Source: Dirofilaria immitis
Lineage: Eukaryota; Nematoda; Chromadorea; Rhabditida; Onchocercidae
Length of the DNA: 64,000 nucleotides
Direction of reading: 5' to 3'
Assembly (NCBI GenBank): GCA_024305405.1
Contig: JAKNDB010000087.1
Span: forward strand, 6,326,501 to 6,390,500
Shown here: piece by piece, positions 41,401-60,674 of the stretch
Layout of the letters: each line of letters opens with the position of its first letter
Numbering within the stretch: the first letter of the stretch is position 1
The notes under the pieces: model-generated
What the model was told of the DNA's origin: nothing
The model's database searches: none
What the model saw: only the letters and a program-made list of their open reading frames with translations
Translations under genes and position numbers: made by a program

Positions 41401-44247
41401 AAAAACGAATGCAGCACAGAAATACAGTAGCAAGTTCGAAGAAGAAGATGAAAATACGAGAAGTAACGCTGAAAAGTTAGAAAACTGTGTGGAAGTCTCA
41501 AAAGTGTATTACTTGGAACTTGAAAATCAAATGGAGCAGCTAGAGGATGGTTTTACAACAAGGCATAAAAATGCCAAACAGCATCAAAAATTGAAGGTAA
41601 GTCGAACTAATGGTGAATTATTATCGCTAAAAAGGATTTTGTAGGAAACCTAAACCATGAATTGAAAAAACTGGGGTGGAACTACAACCTATTAGGACAG
41701 TGTATGAAAATAAAAGAACATGTAACTTGTTTCAGATAGAGTCCACTGAGAGTTTAAAGAGGCAGAAAGACACTATGAAAGGAAAATTAGAAGAGGACAA
41801 ACACAAAACACAGGAGAATGATTGGATTTCGAATGATACGTGGAAACACTTTCAGACCTCGCTTGAAGAGCAATTGCAGAATATTCTTCAAGACGACACC
41901 ATCGAAGGAGATAAAATCCAATTGTTACAAGAGTTAAAAGTACAACTTCAACAAAGAGAAATTAAAATGCAAGAACTTGAGAAAGAAAACATAACTCTTA
42001 GTCAGCAATTAAAATTACAGCAGCAACTTATCGAAGAGCTGGAAGAGAAGTTCGATGTGAGAAAGGAATACAGCATGATATTGGAAATGAAAAATTTTAA
42101 TATGGAACAAGAAATCACAGATCAGAAGAAAAATCAGAAGTACGAAAAACCAATAATCGAAAAAGGCAGATTAACAAAAAAGTTGGAAATGAAATGAGGA
42201 AATTGCATAAAGAAATCATGCTACTTAAGCAAATGAATGAAAACCTGGTAGTAGAGTTAGCTAGAAAACAAGCTTGCTTAGATGAAGAGAAGGCAAATAT
42301 AAGAGTTGAAATAGTAAAGTCTGAGTGTCAATTAACAGATCGTGAAATTTTGGAAGATTTGAAGACAAAATTAAAACATACACAAGAAAAAAATATCCAA
42401 ATGCAACAACAACTAGATGATTACAGTACACAAATGAATGAATCACGAAGAGGTGAAATTGATCTGGATCAACAACTTGTTCAAGCGCAAAAAGAAATAA
42501 CAGAATTGAAACAGAAACTAGATCAAATGGTAAAGCAAAACGAATTTTTGAAAAATGGCGAGCAAAAACTAACGGACACTCTTATGATTTCCAACAAACA
42601 GCTGGCAAAAACAGAATCAAAAAATGAAAGACTGAAATCAGAAATTTCGAACCTCAAGGCTTCATTATTGAAGGCCGAAGGAATGGCCAAAGGAACGGAT
42701 CATCCAGAAAAGTCGATCATGGAAAATATGAATGCGACGGTCGAAATGCATAGCAAGCCGACGACAAGGTAAATTTATTGATCGTTTATCATAGATTAAT
42801 GAAATTTTCATACTTTTAATTTTTTTAATGAAATAGCGCAAATTATGGGAGCCTTTGTGTTATTAAATTCATTGTTCGTTGCTAATGTTTGAATTTTAGT
42901 TCAACAATGATGTTTGGTAGTCCTGTGATCACTGAAAATTGCTGTCCATTGCAGAAAGTGGTATTTAATTTAAATTTTGATAATTTGAATTCATCAGACG
43001 AAAATTTTAGATTTCACTAAAAAGAAATGTTTTTACATAAGATAAGTAGGCTGAAGAAAAAATTTTAAGATACATTACATGATAAACCATTACTGCAGAA
43101 AAGTGCTCGAGAGATGCTTTTTCAGTGCTTTGGAAAAGCTGATTTTATGTGATTGTTTCTTATCATCTTAAATCTTTTGTCGTTTTTAATTTCTTTAGTG
43201 TTTTCATATTCGATTAATTGGATTTTAATTGTTATACGGTTGTATCTATGTTATTCTTTTCTTTAATATTAAAATAATTTCCATATCCTAGCTATTAAAT
43301 TTCTTTATTTCGTTAGAATCTCTTAAAAAGCGATAGTTTTTTCTCATTTTATGGTTTTTTTGAAGTGCAATTTGATAGGGATTCAAATTTTTGCGATTAA
43401 AAAATTTTCAAAATTTTCAGATAAAAAACATTTTCTCTCGTAAAATAAATTTTTTTAATGCTAATCTTTCTTCTTGAAGAAGGAGCATCTTTCTGCAGGA
43501 TTCACAATAAATTCAATATCTAATGTCGGTCCTGTAACATCTTTTGAAGTTAGTTTTCGAGAACCGGATGAAACTGCGAGAAATTTGAATAATAAGGCAT
43601 CTCAAGAAGGGATTCTAAGTTTTGTTGATATTAGTGCTTGCTTTTACTGAATCTCTGACAATTTTTAGATTTTAAACATGAGTTTAACCGGCAATAAATT
43701 TGCAACTTTAATAAAAATTTTTAGGAACTAACTGTTTTTATCGAGAAATCAATCCTAATGAATCTTGTATTTTTGTGTCACAAACATTTTCTTAATTCTA
43801 TTAATTTTATAAGACATCAATCTTTTCAGTCTTTCAAACCAGCGTTACAAGGAACAACTCACTATTTGCATCAAATAGTTAGTATTTGCTTTTTCCTTAT
43901 TTTTATAAAGGATGTTTTTTCTGTTGATCGAAATTTTAAAATCATGCTTCAAAAAATCTAAAAAAAAATTTAGTTACTGCAAAAAAATTAAGCCTACTTC
44001 TGCGTAGCTTAACAACATTTGTGGCTTTGCTTCTTTTGTTTTATTGAAATTTAAAAATTTTTTCCGTTACATTTTCTTGTTCATTTTTAGATTTGACTGC
44101 ACCAGATGATTGGGAAGTGAAAACGAAAAAATTTTCTCATTTTTAATATTATTTCTGGGATTCAAAATTGGGCTTTTTCAGAATGATGACAAATTGCGGA
44201 GGCGAAAAGGTGGCGTTAGTGGACTTCAGAGTGCTGAGAAGATATAA
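23494..44247 (+). CDS. Giant coiled-coil protein, about 2285 residues, about 35 exons
   Basis: Exons in consistent phase: 23494-23571, 23888-24034, 24616-24738, 24994-25134, 25416-25581, 25936-26133, 26222-26349, 26832-26978, 27121-27218, 27457-27647, 27766-27963, 32829-33076, 33266-33344, 33546-33808, 34174-34350, 34885-35099, 35464-35759, 35970-36345, 36568-36805, 37125-37204, 37704-37904, 38087-38224, 38285-38512, 38713-38883, 39130-39297, 39627-39782, 40006-40131, 40287-40320, 40855-41596, 41736-42768, 42900-42957. Probable 3' exons: 43480-43548, 43830-43877, 44091-44116, 44182-44247. The protein is almost all Glu/Lys/Gln/Leu heptad coiled coil, broken by a Ser/Asp-rich linker (about 180-280) holding a PP1-type KVTF site. 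An N-terminal CPQC and a CSTPCTIC cluster (exon 29) may bind metal. No membrane segment is seen. Size and composition suit centrosomal, ciliary or golgin scaffolds; a CEP290-like identity is possible but weak. Exons 16-19, 29 and 30 each need one extra A to stay in frame. AAAATAAAA at about 44255 may be the polyadenylation signal. Confidence 0.8.
27964..32828 (+). other. 4.9 kb intron of the coiled-coil gene hosting a nested gene
   Basis: The donor is GGTAAGC after exon 11 and the acceptor is ATTTTCAG before exon 12, both phase 1. It is by far the largest intron of this gene. Apart from the antisense BRI3-like gene at 29114-29713, I see no supportable coding sequence in it. Confidence 0.75.
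29114..29713 (-). CDS. BRI3 (brain protein I3) family protein, nested antisense in an intron
   Basis: Two exons, 29713-29567 and 29302-29114, join in phase 0 and encode 111 residues. Residues 4-46 match the BRI3 C-terminal signature position for position: CPVC, then T and G at the family spacing, FPxG, a CC pair at 28 and 27 residues before and after the outer cysteines in the right register, and a closing CPxC (here CPLC). In this family the motif is a zinc-binding, membrane-inserting hairpin on endolysosomal membranes. Known members carry it at the C-terminus after a Pro-rich N-terminus. Here it starts at residue 4 and is followed by a hydrophilic Ser/Thr/Asp-rich tail of about 60 residues, so the domain order is unusual. 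The hydrophobic stretch LLNSVLCFPCGIYCC is short, fitting a hairpin rather than a full membrane span. The frame is intact. Localisation and role are inferred from the family only. Confidence 0.82.
34949..34983 (+). other. 35 nt GT...AG segment at a frame break in coiled-coil exon 16
   Basis: Frame 0 of exon 16 runs LKWAEVRTILLKRKE and then closes, and the conserved-looking continuation AAESIIDGEQ lies in another frame. A segment starting GTAAAG and ending CTGCAG (35 nt) would, if removed, join the two frames exactly. One extra A in the A3 at 34951-34953 or 34968-34970 would do the same. An intron this short would be below the usual nematode minimum, so I favour a missing base. Confidence 0.3.
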
Positions 44248-45039
44248 TTAAACAAAATAAAAAAAAAAATGATTTACTTTTAAAACTCTCTTATCTCTGT
44301 ATGATTCTAAATTTTGTCCATATATTATTTATTCTTTCATCAGTTTAAATTATTTTTGTTGTTCGCTAACTCAGTGTACTCATTCAGTTTGCTGTAACTT
44401 CTTTTCGACTTGCTTTTCGGGTTTTATAAATATCTTTGATTGCTTCTACATTCTTCACTTTATAATCATATCGACTGCTTATTTATTTCGATTTATCGTT
44501 TTATATAATTGCGTTAAACAGTTGCTTAGTTCTCCCTTAGGACGTTACTTATGCAAATAGCAGATGAATTACATTTTTAGTGAACTGCATCATTTGACTT
44601 TCAACTTTTTAATTCTTTAAAGTGAATTTATTCTCCACATTTAACCGAAGTTGTTATTGTTTTGCCATTTGCTATTCCCATACTGTTTGCTTTATTGCTA
44701 AGCAATAAATGGAAATTAAAAGCACAATCCGCAATATTTTTGTTGTGCTTCGATAAACATTTTTAGCAGCATTGTTTGATCAATAGAATGAATTTAATTA
44801 TAAAGGAATTTGATAAAAGTTATTTAATTGGCATATTGTAATATATATAATAAAACGAAACGAATTGTAAGTAATAATATTTAATGTTTTAAGAACCAGA
44901 AATGAAATGATGGTTTCCTTCGAAATTTTTTGAAAATAAATTTGAATGAAGGATGATCTTATTTGAGGGAGTCCGCTCCGAAGAGGTCACTTCAAATTAA
45001 GATTTATGCAACTTCAGTAGCATTCATCTAATAAACTTG
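44248..45039. other. Intergenic, no gene seen
   Basis: AT-rich sequence downstream of the coiled-coil gene, with T-rich tracts and no coding series. It presumably contains the 3' end and cleavage region of that gene. Confidence 0.5.
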
Positions 45040-46287
45040 TTATAATTCTTGCAATATTGTAATGGTACTGATAAGTTCGATGAACTCAATAAATTAATGG
45101 AAAGGCATGGAAATACGAGAAAACTTCTGTCCGATATGATCGAACTTTTGTCCGATATGATAGTTCCTGAAGATACTAAATTCGATGGATACTATTATCC
45201 GGATAGAAAATTTGATGAAACTAATAGAAGTTTACATAGATATAGATCTAGAAAAACATGATAAAAAAGATCCAAGGTTAACGACAAAAGACTCGATAAT
45301 AACAATTCCGAGGAAATCAGCGAGTCTCGAGTCAAAAATACCTATTAATTGTTGAGAGATGATTTTTTCTGATGAATAGAGCCAAATATCGAAAGGGTTT
45401 AAATTAAGGACTGTTCAAACAAAAACTGAAAGAATTTGAATTAATGTTTTCTGTTATGATCACAGTTTCAGTCAACGATAAGGGCTTATCTTTTGTGAAT
45501 CTTATCTGATTTTCCTTGGCAAATGATTGCAGCGAAATAAGCAATTTGTTTAACCGATGTTTAGCTTAGATCTTTCCGATACGAACGAAGCGCTCTACCC
45601 CTAAGCTATGCCTAAAAAGATTGTATTCGATGATTCAATAGCAAATGTAATGAAAGTGAACAAAAATTGGAGGAAATAGAACAATAGCATGCTGAAAAAT
45701 ATCTAATTGAAAAACATTCAAAATTTTTAGAATTATTCCTTTTCTAATGATTTCTCCATAAAGAAACTAAAATTAAAAATTAAGTCCTTGAATTCGAACT
45801 TCAAAATTTGTCTTTTTTTTTTATCTCAATACTTGCAGATTGCGGAAAAAACAATTTTGTTGAAGCGCTACAGGAGATTGTTATTGATAAGAAGAATCGT
45901 TATGGATAATTCAGCTTTGGAAACGAAATTTTTCAGCGTCCTAGCGATGAAGTGAATAATCTGGAAACTGATGTAGAAGAATTCATTCGAGAAAATTGGA
46001 ACTTCATAATCAAATGCAGTAGTGTTGTGGAATGGAAATATTTTTGTTACGTCTTAATTTTAGTTTTGGATTCCTTAATGTTCAGTAGAATTCAGAAAAA
46101 TTTTATATTATTTCAGCTATGTAAAGTGTCAAAAAAGACAACAACTGATTGCCTTGTTGACTGTCTTTGAATAATGTTCATTAAAGCTATTCAGCAGATC
46201 GAACACAGATTCAAAATGCTGGAAATTATTGAAATAGGACCGAAAATTATGGAATTAGAGTCATATTTGCAAGGAATTGACTCCTAA
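45040..46287 (+). pseudogene. Degenerate gene-like sequence, unrecognised
   Basis: Several coding-looking pieces lie in order on the plus strand but do not join cleanly. Frame A (about 45040-45225) contains KFDELNKLMERHG and a small internal duplication, LLSDMIELLSDMI. Frame B (about 45205-45350) contains EVYIDIDLEKHDKKDPR. After a CTTGCAG acceptor at about 45838 comes CGKNNFVEALQEIVIDKK, then an in-frame TAA, then RPSDEVNNLETDVEEFI. A last piece, MLEIIEIGPKIMELESYLQ, ends in TAA at 46287. The shift between A and B is not the one-missing-A type seen elsewhere, and there is a stop inside. I read it as a decaying gene, though a poorly assembled or oddly spliced live gene is possible. No family recognised. 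Confidence 0.3.
45549..45613 (-). other. tRNA-like fragment (possible tRNA pseudogene or SINE remnant)
   Basis: On the minus strand the sequence begins GGCATAGCTTAGGGGTAGAG, which fits a 7 nt acceptor strand and a D-arm with the internal A-box promoter. A possible anticodon arm follows, with loop TTCGTAT, giving anticodon CGT. The 3' half lacks a recognisable T-arm (no GGTTCGANTCC) and no acceptor complement CTATGCC is found, so it is not a functional tRNA. It is unusually GC-rich for the region. Confidence 0.35.
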
Positions 46288-47565
46288 TTGTGGCAATATA
46301 TTATTCAATTAAATTTAAGTTAGGAAAATTTTACCCATACATTTATTTCGTTTTACTTACTCATCAGTACTATTACTATTATTATCTGTTATTTGTACAT
46401 TAAATTTTGTCATCTAATGATCGGTTGAAAATTTAATTTTTAATATATCAACTGATCAGAGTACAACTTTTTACTACGCTCTTATAATCTTACTTTTATC
46501 CATGGATTATGATTTTGATTCTAGTTGAATAAAAATATCAAAGTGAATGAAGTGAAGTGTGATAAAATGTTTGGAATGTACGATACTCCGAATTAAAAAT
46601 TTCGATTAGTCATTTGATTTTTTGATCATATATTCAGCGAACTTTTTCTATAAAAACCAGTTTTATTATTTTCTCTTGAAACTTTTTGACAAATAATTAG
46701 ATTTAGACATGTTTATACGAAATGATCTAATCAGTATTATGTCGCATAATAATGATTTTTGAAGTCGAAACAAACATTTTGATTTATTGCACCGAAAAAA
46801 CTGATTATAATCAATGATCTAGAATGACTTATGAAAAGAATGATCAAGTTTTGAATTAGAAATTGTTAGTTTCAATATTGATTTTCTATAAAATTCCCAT
46901 GTTGGTAATAGAATTCCATTATAAAATGGATTTTGATTTTTAAAATATGCAAATGGTTGTCAAATCGACTTCCTAGATAGATCGATGGATCAGTTTTACT
47001 GATACCTGCGTAGTTTATCATAGCAATGGAACGCTATTCGGCTATTTTTTTACTTTTTGCTTATGATTTATTTCATTCTTTTACATGGGCATTTTTTTAA
47101 TATAGCATGTTTTAAATTTACATGCAATACACATCCTACATATATCATATTACATCGCCCAACAAGTATAAATAGAAAAAGTTCTCATTTGATACTTTTT
47201 AAGGAAGGGTGACATCCAAAATCTACCTATCTCTTTATTACACTGTTCAATTTCAGAAATCTTTTCTATAGACTTTGACATATCTTTACATATTTGTTAA
47301 TTCATCACAAAGCAATATATTACAGTAGAATACGCATCAAACGATAACAATTCCATTCATATGGCAATGACACAATGATAATGAAGCAAACAGCAAAACA
47401 AAAAGGATAGGTGAAAGGCTTGCTCTTGAAATTAGCATTATGAACAGAATGATGATCTTGCATAACAACCAAAAAATCTGAAATCCAAGGAATGAAACTT
47501 CATTTATTCTCTTAGAAGTTTATTTGTTTTTGTTGCATGAATTTCACCATATTTTTATAAGAATG
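46288..47565. other. Intergenic, no gene seen
   Basis: About 1.3 kb of AT-rich DNA with no supportable exon on either strand. Confidence 0.5.
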
Positions 47566-48375
47566 TTAAATAAATCTAATATAAAAAGTCTGAAATAGAT
47601 ATGCAAATGACTGGAACTCAAATAAATAAACGAATATCGAAGTCGTCACACTAATCTCGAATAGAAATTTAACATATACATTCGCGAACAATAGCAACTT
47701 ACCGAAAATACAATATGCGTTAAAAGAAGTAACGGTAAATTGGCGAATAATCCAATAAATAAAATGAGTGTACATAGGATCCAACAAAGTGTAAATACCC
47801 AAATTATGGTTACCACCAAGCTGAAAAACAAATAACTTTTAACATTTGATTTGCCAATTGCAAAAGTGATCCAGAAAATATAACAATTTTGCATTACATA
47901 TCTTCCGAGGATCTGATAATTTACAGATAGCAATTCAGTATGAAACAAATATCTGTCTCGAGTCTCAAATTCGCAGAGATTTTCTACCTATCATACAATA
48001 CAAGTCATGAATTGTTCATCAATATTGAAACCAAATATTATATAACGAATTGAGCAGTAAAATGAATGTTTACTGAGAAATTTTCCACAAGATATTTTTA
48101 TATAGCTTACCGACTTTCACCATCATAAAAATCGAAAAAATTGCAATGAAGTAAGACCGTATTTTCTATAAAATGGCTACTTTCAAGCATTAGTTGTATA
48201 ATAGCCAATATGGAAACCGCTTTTTGGCTGGAAAATATTTTGGATCTAAATGAGGAGACAACAATTCCTTCTGTTTCCCTTCCTCTCTTTTCTTCCAATG
48301 CTCCAAATGATTTCCATTTATTTTGACTTGATCGTGTAGCATATAAGAATCTAAATTGAATGAGTTATTCCCCAT
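47566..48375 (-). CDS. Small multi-pass membrane protein, unrecognised (LAPTM/MARVEL-like topology)
   Basis: Probable exons on the minus strand: about 48375 (or 48298) to 48111, 47987-47703, and a short terminal exon 47589-47566 ending FYIRFI and TAA. The first exon holds a hydrophobic segment (AVSILAIIQLMLES). The middle exon holds two or three more: CYIFWITFAIG, LVVTIIWVFTLCWILC and LFIGLFANLPLLLLT. That gives about four membrane spans in about 170 residues, with a Cys-containing loop between the first and second. The layout recalls nematode LAPTM- or MARVEL-like proteins, but I see no diagnostic motif. Two frames cover the N-terminus; they join if an A4 (AGAAAAGAG, at about 48290-48297) is one base short. 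The phase between exons 1 and 2 is also unresolved. Function unknown. Confidence 0.5.
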
Positions 48376-51300
48376 GAAAAAAACAGAACTAAATAGAGAG
48401 GACTAAGCCATTTTTTTTGACTTCGGAAATTTGATATTTCAATTTTTTGGCATGCATTGTTTTAGTATAAACATCTGGTATGTTTAGAAAATAGAAACGG
48501 AATCCTCCTGTTCTAAATATAAACCTATATTTTTCCAAATTTCTATTTCAAAAAGTAGCACAAATTTGAAATCAGTTAATTTTGACAATTTCACGATTAC
48601 TTCAAACAGCAACTTCTTGAGATGCATTGTCTGAATCCTTTGATCTGTTTTATTATTGAAGATTAAATAAAAATTGAGAATTCGTCTTAATAAAATGAAA
48701 TCAATCGGAGCAGTTTTTCCTCCAGAAAGTCTCGAAAAAAAAAGAAAACTGGACATTTTCAAGCTTATCCGCAGGATTTGAAGCTTTTCTCCTTTAGAAT
48801 GGACTCGACATCTCATGCTGTTTTGTCTAAATTTTCTGCATCCTACTTTTTCAAATTAAGATGTGACAAATTACTTATACCAAAGTGTCATGCCTATTTA
48901 TGCATTTCAATATATCTCATTAAGTGTACAATGCTTCAATTTACAATCAAAACAAAATAATACTGGTGAAATTACAGATATGAGATTTCATAGCAGCAAT
49001 TGCAATCCTCTGCCATGGACTCAAACTTTCTGGAACTACTCCAGTCTTCATTTACTCGTTAACATTTAGAATTGAAATTTTGGAATTAGACGCATAATGA
49101 AGAGATTGCAGAATGAGATTCACAACCTCAGGAAATCTAATTTACGTTTTTTCCTTATCTTTGACTTTTCAATTGAGCCAATGAGCAATCACTTGTTTCA
49201 AGACTATTACAATCTCACTTAGAAATGTCTAAAATTTTAGCTTTTAAAATATACCACTTCTGCCTAAAGTGTACACAGAGAAAGTACTGAACTCTAACTT
49301 ATAAATTAATCAATTCCTAACCCCTTCAACTATAGGAAATCAGAATCGATTAAATGGTGTGATATCTCTCAAATCTATTTAATAACACAAAGAAAATAAA
49401 ATTGAACAATAGATAATTTTCTGAGACAATAATGTATTTTTCTTTTCAATAATTCAATTAACATGTTGTAATACAAGTTAGCCTTAATTGTTTAAGCAAA
49501 AATAAAAGCATTTTCATGTGCACAAAATTTAACCGTCTATCAAAAGTTCTAAGCAAATCTAGCTAATATAGTATACTTTTCCGGTAAACTGCTGTGATCA
49601 ATAGATTATTATAACTGCTATTCTCTTGCTTCTAGCTCTAGTTTAAACAATTTTCTCTTAATTTCAAGAATAAATTTTGCATTTTACCAACTTCAAACAA
49701 TTCTCTACTAACATATGTTGGGATCAGTTTCACAACACTGAATCAGTAAAGAGATGTACTTCAACATAATGTCTAATTGCTGAACAATTAAGTTCAATTG
49801 TAAAATTTAGCACTTCGGCAAAAGAACAAATTATTAGATGTAAAGTTGATCTGATAGCAAATATTGACTTAATCAATAACAATATATTCGCCGCCGACAG
49901 CAATGAAAAAGCTATATGTTCTTATTAAAAATTAATATGAAAATTAAACAAAAAATTAAATTGAAATTATTAGAATTAATGATAGAAACATTTAGTGAAT
50001 TTGGTCGACTACACTAAGTCAAATGACTAATAGCATTTTTTCCAAGAAATGTAATCTTATAGAATCTAGAATCTTCAATTTCGAAATCCAGTAAATATGA
50101 ATTCCAACTAAACTAGACTTTTGAAATCTAGAATTAATTAAGATCTTAAAATGTAATACTAACATAAATCAAAATAATGTCCCAATCCGAATCAAAAACA
50201 ACAACGAATTTGACAAGATGATTTCTTTCCTAAAACAAACAAGTTTAAAACTGACTTTTCCATCTTTATGTTTTATATACAACTCGTGACAATACCTGAA
50301 CTATCATCTGAAAGGGTAAATCAATGTAACATGTGAATGGACCTCCTCGAGAACTGATGGTGCAAAAGGAGTCAAAATATGTGACTACTGAACCAATTTT
50401 TCCCTACTTGCGCTATTTGCTCATCTTTATTCCTTTTCGCTTCTTTCTCCCTTATCAAGACCTCGTAAAAAGTCTGATCTTTTATTCGTTCGTTTTAAAT
50501 AGATATTATATCATCATTAGCCAAACATATCATTTCTTTCACAGAAGTTCAAAGCAGATGCTCTCCCATATTTCTTGTCCTTTTACATTTAGTATCTCCG
50601 GTGTATGTTGTAGACAAGATGGAGTAATTAAGTGTCGTCATTCGCGAAAGTCCTCTTACAAATCTCAGAAGTTCTATCCAATTCATGCCTAAAGTACACA
50701 TCCTTGAACTTCCGGACCAATAAATTACGAAAATTAAGATAACATTTTCCTTAACAGTAACTCTAACCCACACAACTGATTTTATTTAGCATAGTGGTTC
50801 ATTGCACAAATCATAAAAACGCAGTCAAGATATAGTGAATACATACAGGAAAAGATATTTTTCGTTCAAGGTATTCGCCAATCCTGAATTAAACTCATTT
50901 TTCTGTTTCTATTCACTTTTCCCAATTAATCAAAATCATCTATATCGAGAATCACTGATCACATACTTTGTATTTAAGTATAGATGCAAAAAAAACTTAA
51001 TATAAACCTGAATTACTTTCAACAAAGCAAGCGAAATGCATGAAATGTTGCAGTTGCAAGATAATCATTAAGCATTCAATAATCATTAAATAAGAAATAA
51101 AAATGAAACATAGAAGAAAAATGCAAATATTGAAAAACCAAAATTACCAGAAACTGAGAGATTGAAAAGTTACAAAGTAAATAAATAGAATAACTAATGA
51201 AAATATTTTGTTTAATGTAGTAACTACTATATCGTATCAAGAGAAATAAATTGTTTTAGATTTTAAAAATTCTAAATGCCTACATTATAATATTAATTCA

Positions 51301-51853
51301 ATTTGAGTCTAGAATATCTCCAACAAAATATTTTCTCGACTTTTAGTTCTTTAAATCAGGAGCGTGAAAGACATAATTTCATCATTCCGATGTATGGTGT
51401 GTAAATTAGTATGAATAAATGACAAAAAGATATATCATAATCGACGAAATTAATGATATAAAAAAAGTTCATTTGAACTGTAAATATTGTTTCTTACTTT
51501 TGCAATTCCCGGAAAGATTTCAACTATATTTGCCATCATTTCTTAAATGATATCATACCAATCTTCGAGCACCGAGATGCTCATAGCTATCTCCTAATGA
51601 TTTTTGGAAACCGATTTTTTCCAATCAAGATGCGAAAGAACAATAAAGAAATGCATATAATAATGCCAAATCATATACAGTCGCTTCGAAAGAAGGTTTC
51701 AAAGAGTTAAAAGTGACAAAAATAAATTTCAAAGAGTTAAAAGTGACAAAAATAAAGTCTATCTACATATAAATGTAAGTTAAAATAACAATTAATTGCT
51801 ATAAAATAAAAATAGTGACGCGAAATATGAATCACAATTAAGAGTGATTGAAG
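48376..51853. other. 3.5 kb region without a supportable gene
   Basis: Only short open frames in AT-rich sequence. A 119-codon plus-strand frame (50333-50692) and a 110-codon minus-strand frame (48816-48484) have no domain and no exon neighbours in phase, so I leave them unannotated. Confidence 0.5.
51697..51756. repeat. 30 bp tandem duplication
   Basis: A 30 bp unit beginning TTTCAAAGAGTTAAAAGTG is present twice in direct succession, about 100 bp beyond the stop codon of KDM4. It lies in or just past its 3' untranslated region. Confidence 0.9.
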
Positions 51854-59610
<7,757 letters not shown>

Positions 59611-59818
59611 AATTTGTGTTGTGAAGATCTGAAATTTGCTAACAATCTTATGTTTAGAGTCTGTTTTACAATATTTTATCCATTTCGCACTTCGCAATAA
59701 CATACAGGACTGTCCCATTTCGAAGCCAATCTTCGATGGCAATTGAACTATATCTAGATGATATCAAATAACAACCCAACAATCAAGCCGTTCCGTTCAA
59801 CCCACCTAAATAATAAAG
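59611..59818. promoter_or_regulatory. Short divergent promoter region, with probable SL acceptor for KDM4
   Basis: The KDM4 ATG (59610, minus) and a likely ATG on the plus strand (59819) are 208 bp apart and point away from each other, suggesting a shared promoter. On the minus strand AAATTTCAG ends at 59629, 18 bp before the KDM4 ATG, which is the usual place for a nematode trans-splice acceptor. No TATA-type element can be singled out. Confidence 0.5.
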
Positions 59819-60674
59819 ATGGTGGATGCCTCGGACCGCATATTATTCGCCAGTAGTATTCAAGAGTCGCAAAATATTCAGATCAAAAGTGAACGCGGAA
59901 GCAAACAAAAACGGTGTCCTATCCTCCACCTGAATTTGCTTATTAACCTGCATAGCAAAATGAAGTTATTTTTAAAACTTTCGCATTGTGATTTCTCTTC
60001 CGTAATATATTCTCCGTACAGCAATATAATGGAACATAGATTCACTGCCTAAATCGTAAACTTCATTCACAGATTATTTTCATCTGCAGGAAGTTTGTAA
60101 TATGCAGTACTGATATTCTACGAATCAGTGAATCTGCTTAACTTTAACACGTAATTCTTCAATTTACCAACATTTCTAGTAGCTAATGCATAATAAATTG
60201 ATTTTTCAATGAATCTGTTTTTAAAATTTCGGCATTACGATTGCTTCAGTGATTTTTACATTCCCCATACAGCACCATATTGTAATAGAGCATCACTCTT
60301 TGACCTTTGACCATGTGCTAATGGAAATCAATATTCGACACTTTATGTGCAGTGCTCTCCTTCTTTTATAGGTGCTTTTCGCAAATTTGGAGCATCTACT
60401 TTTCTAAAGTTTTCGGACGACATATTAAACATTTCTCATTGGGGCTTAAAGATGCAGAAAATAAATCACTGATCTTTGAAATTTTTTACAAAGACGAGAA
60501 AACAGTTATTAAGTAGGAATAGAAAAAGTGACTTTTCAATCGGCTTCTTATTCATTTCTTCTGATCCGTTCATTCGAATTTATATCAATAAATTTATTTT
60601 CAGCTGAAGTGAAACACTCTCCAGAAAGAACCATAATTTCAGATCCAGAAGATGAAGACGAAAGTGCTGTATAA
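59819..60674 (+). CDS. Small unrecognised protein, probable three-exon gene
   Basis: The first exon, 59819-59913, encodes MVDASDRILFASSIQESQ and a basic end (SERGSKQKR), then a GTGTCC donor in phase 2. A second exon from 60372, after TTTTATAG, is open in the matching phase for about 47 residues (RCFSQIWSIYFSKVFG, then GLKDAENKSLIFEIFYKDEK). A terminal exon, 60604-60674, after TTTTCAG, encodes EVKHSPERTIISDPEDEDES and one further codon before TAA. AATAAA lies at 60831. Exon 2 to exon 3 is out of phase by one base; one extra A in the A4 near 60499-60502 would fix it, as in neighbouring genes. Expected product is about 100 residues with an acidic, Ser-rich tail. No family recognised. The first and last exons are convincing; the middle one less so. 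Confidence 0.45.

Noticed and set aside
50333..50692. 119-codon plus-strand open frame
   Set aside because: No domain, hydrophobic Phe/Tyr-rich composition expected from AT-rich DNA, and no flanking exons in phase.
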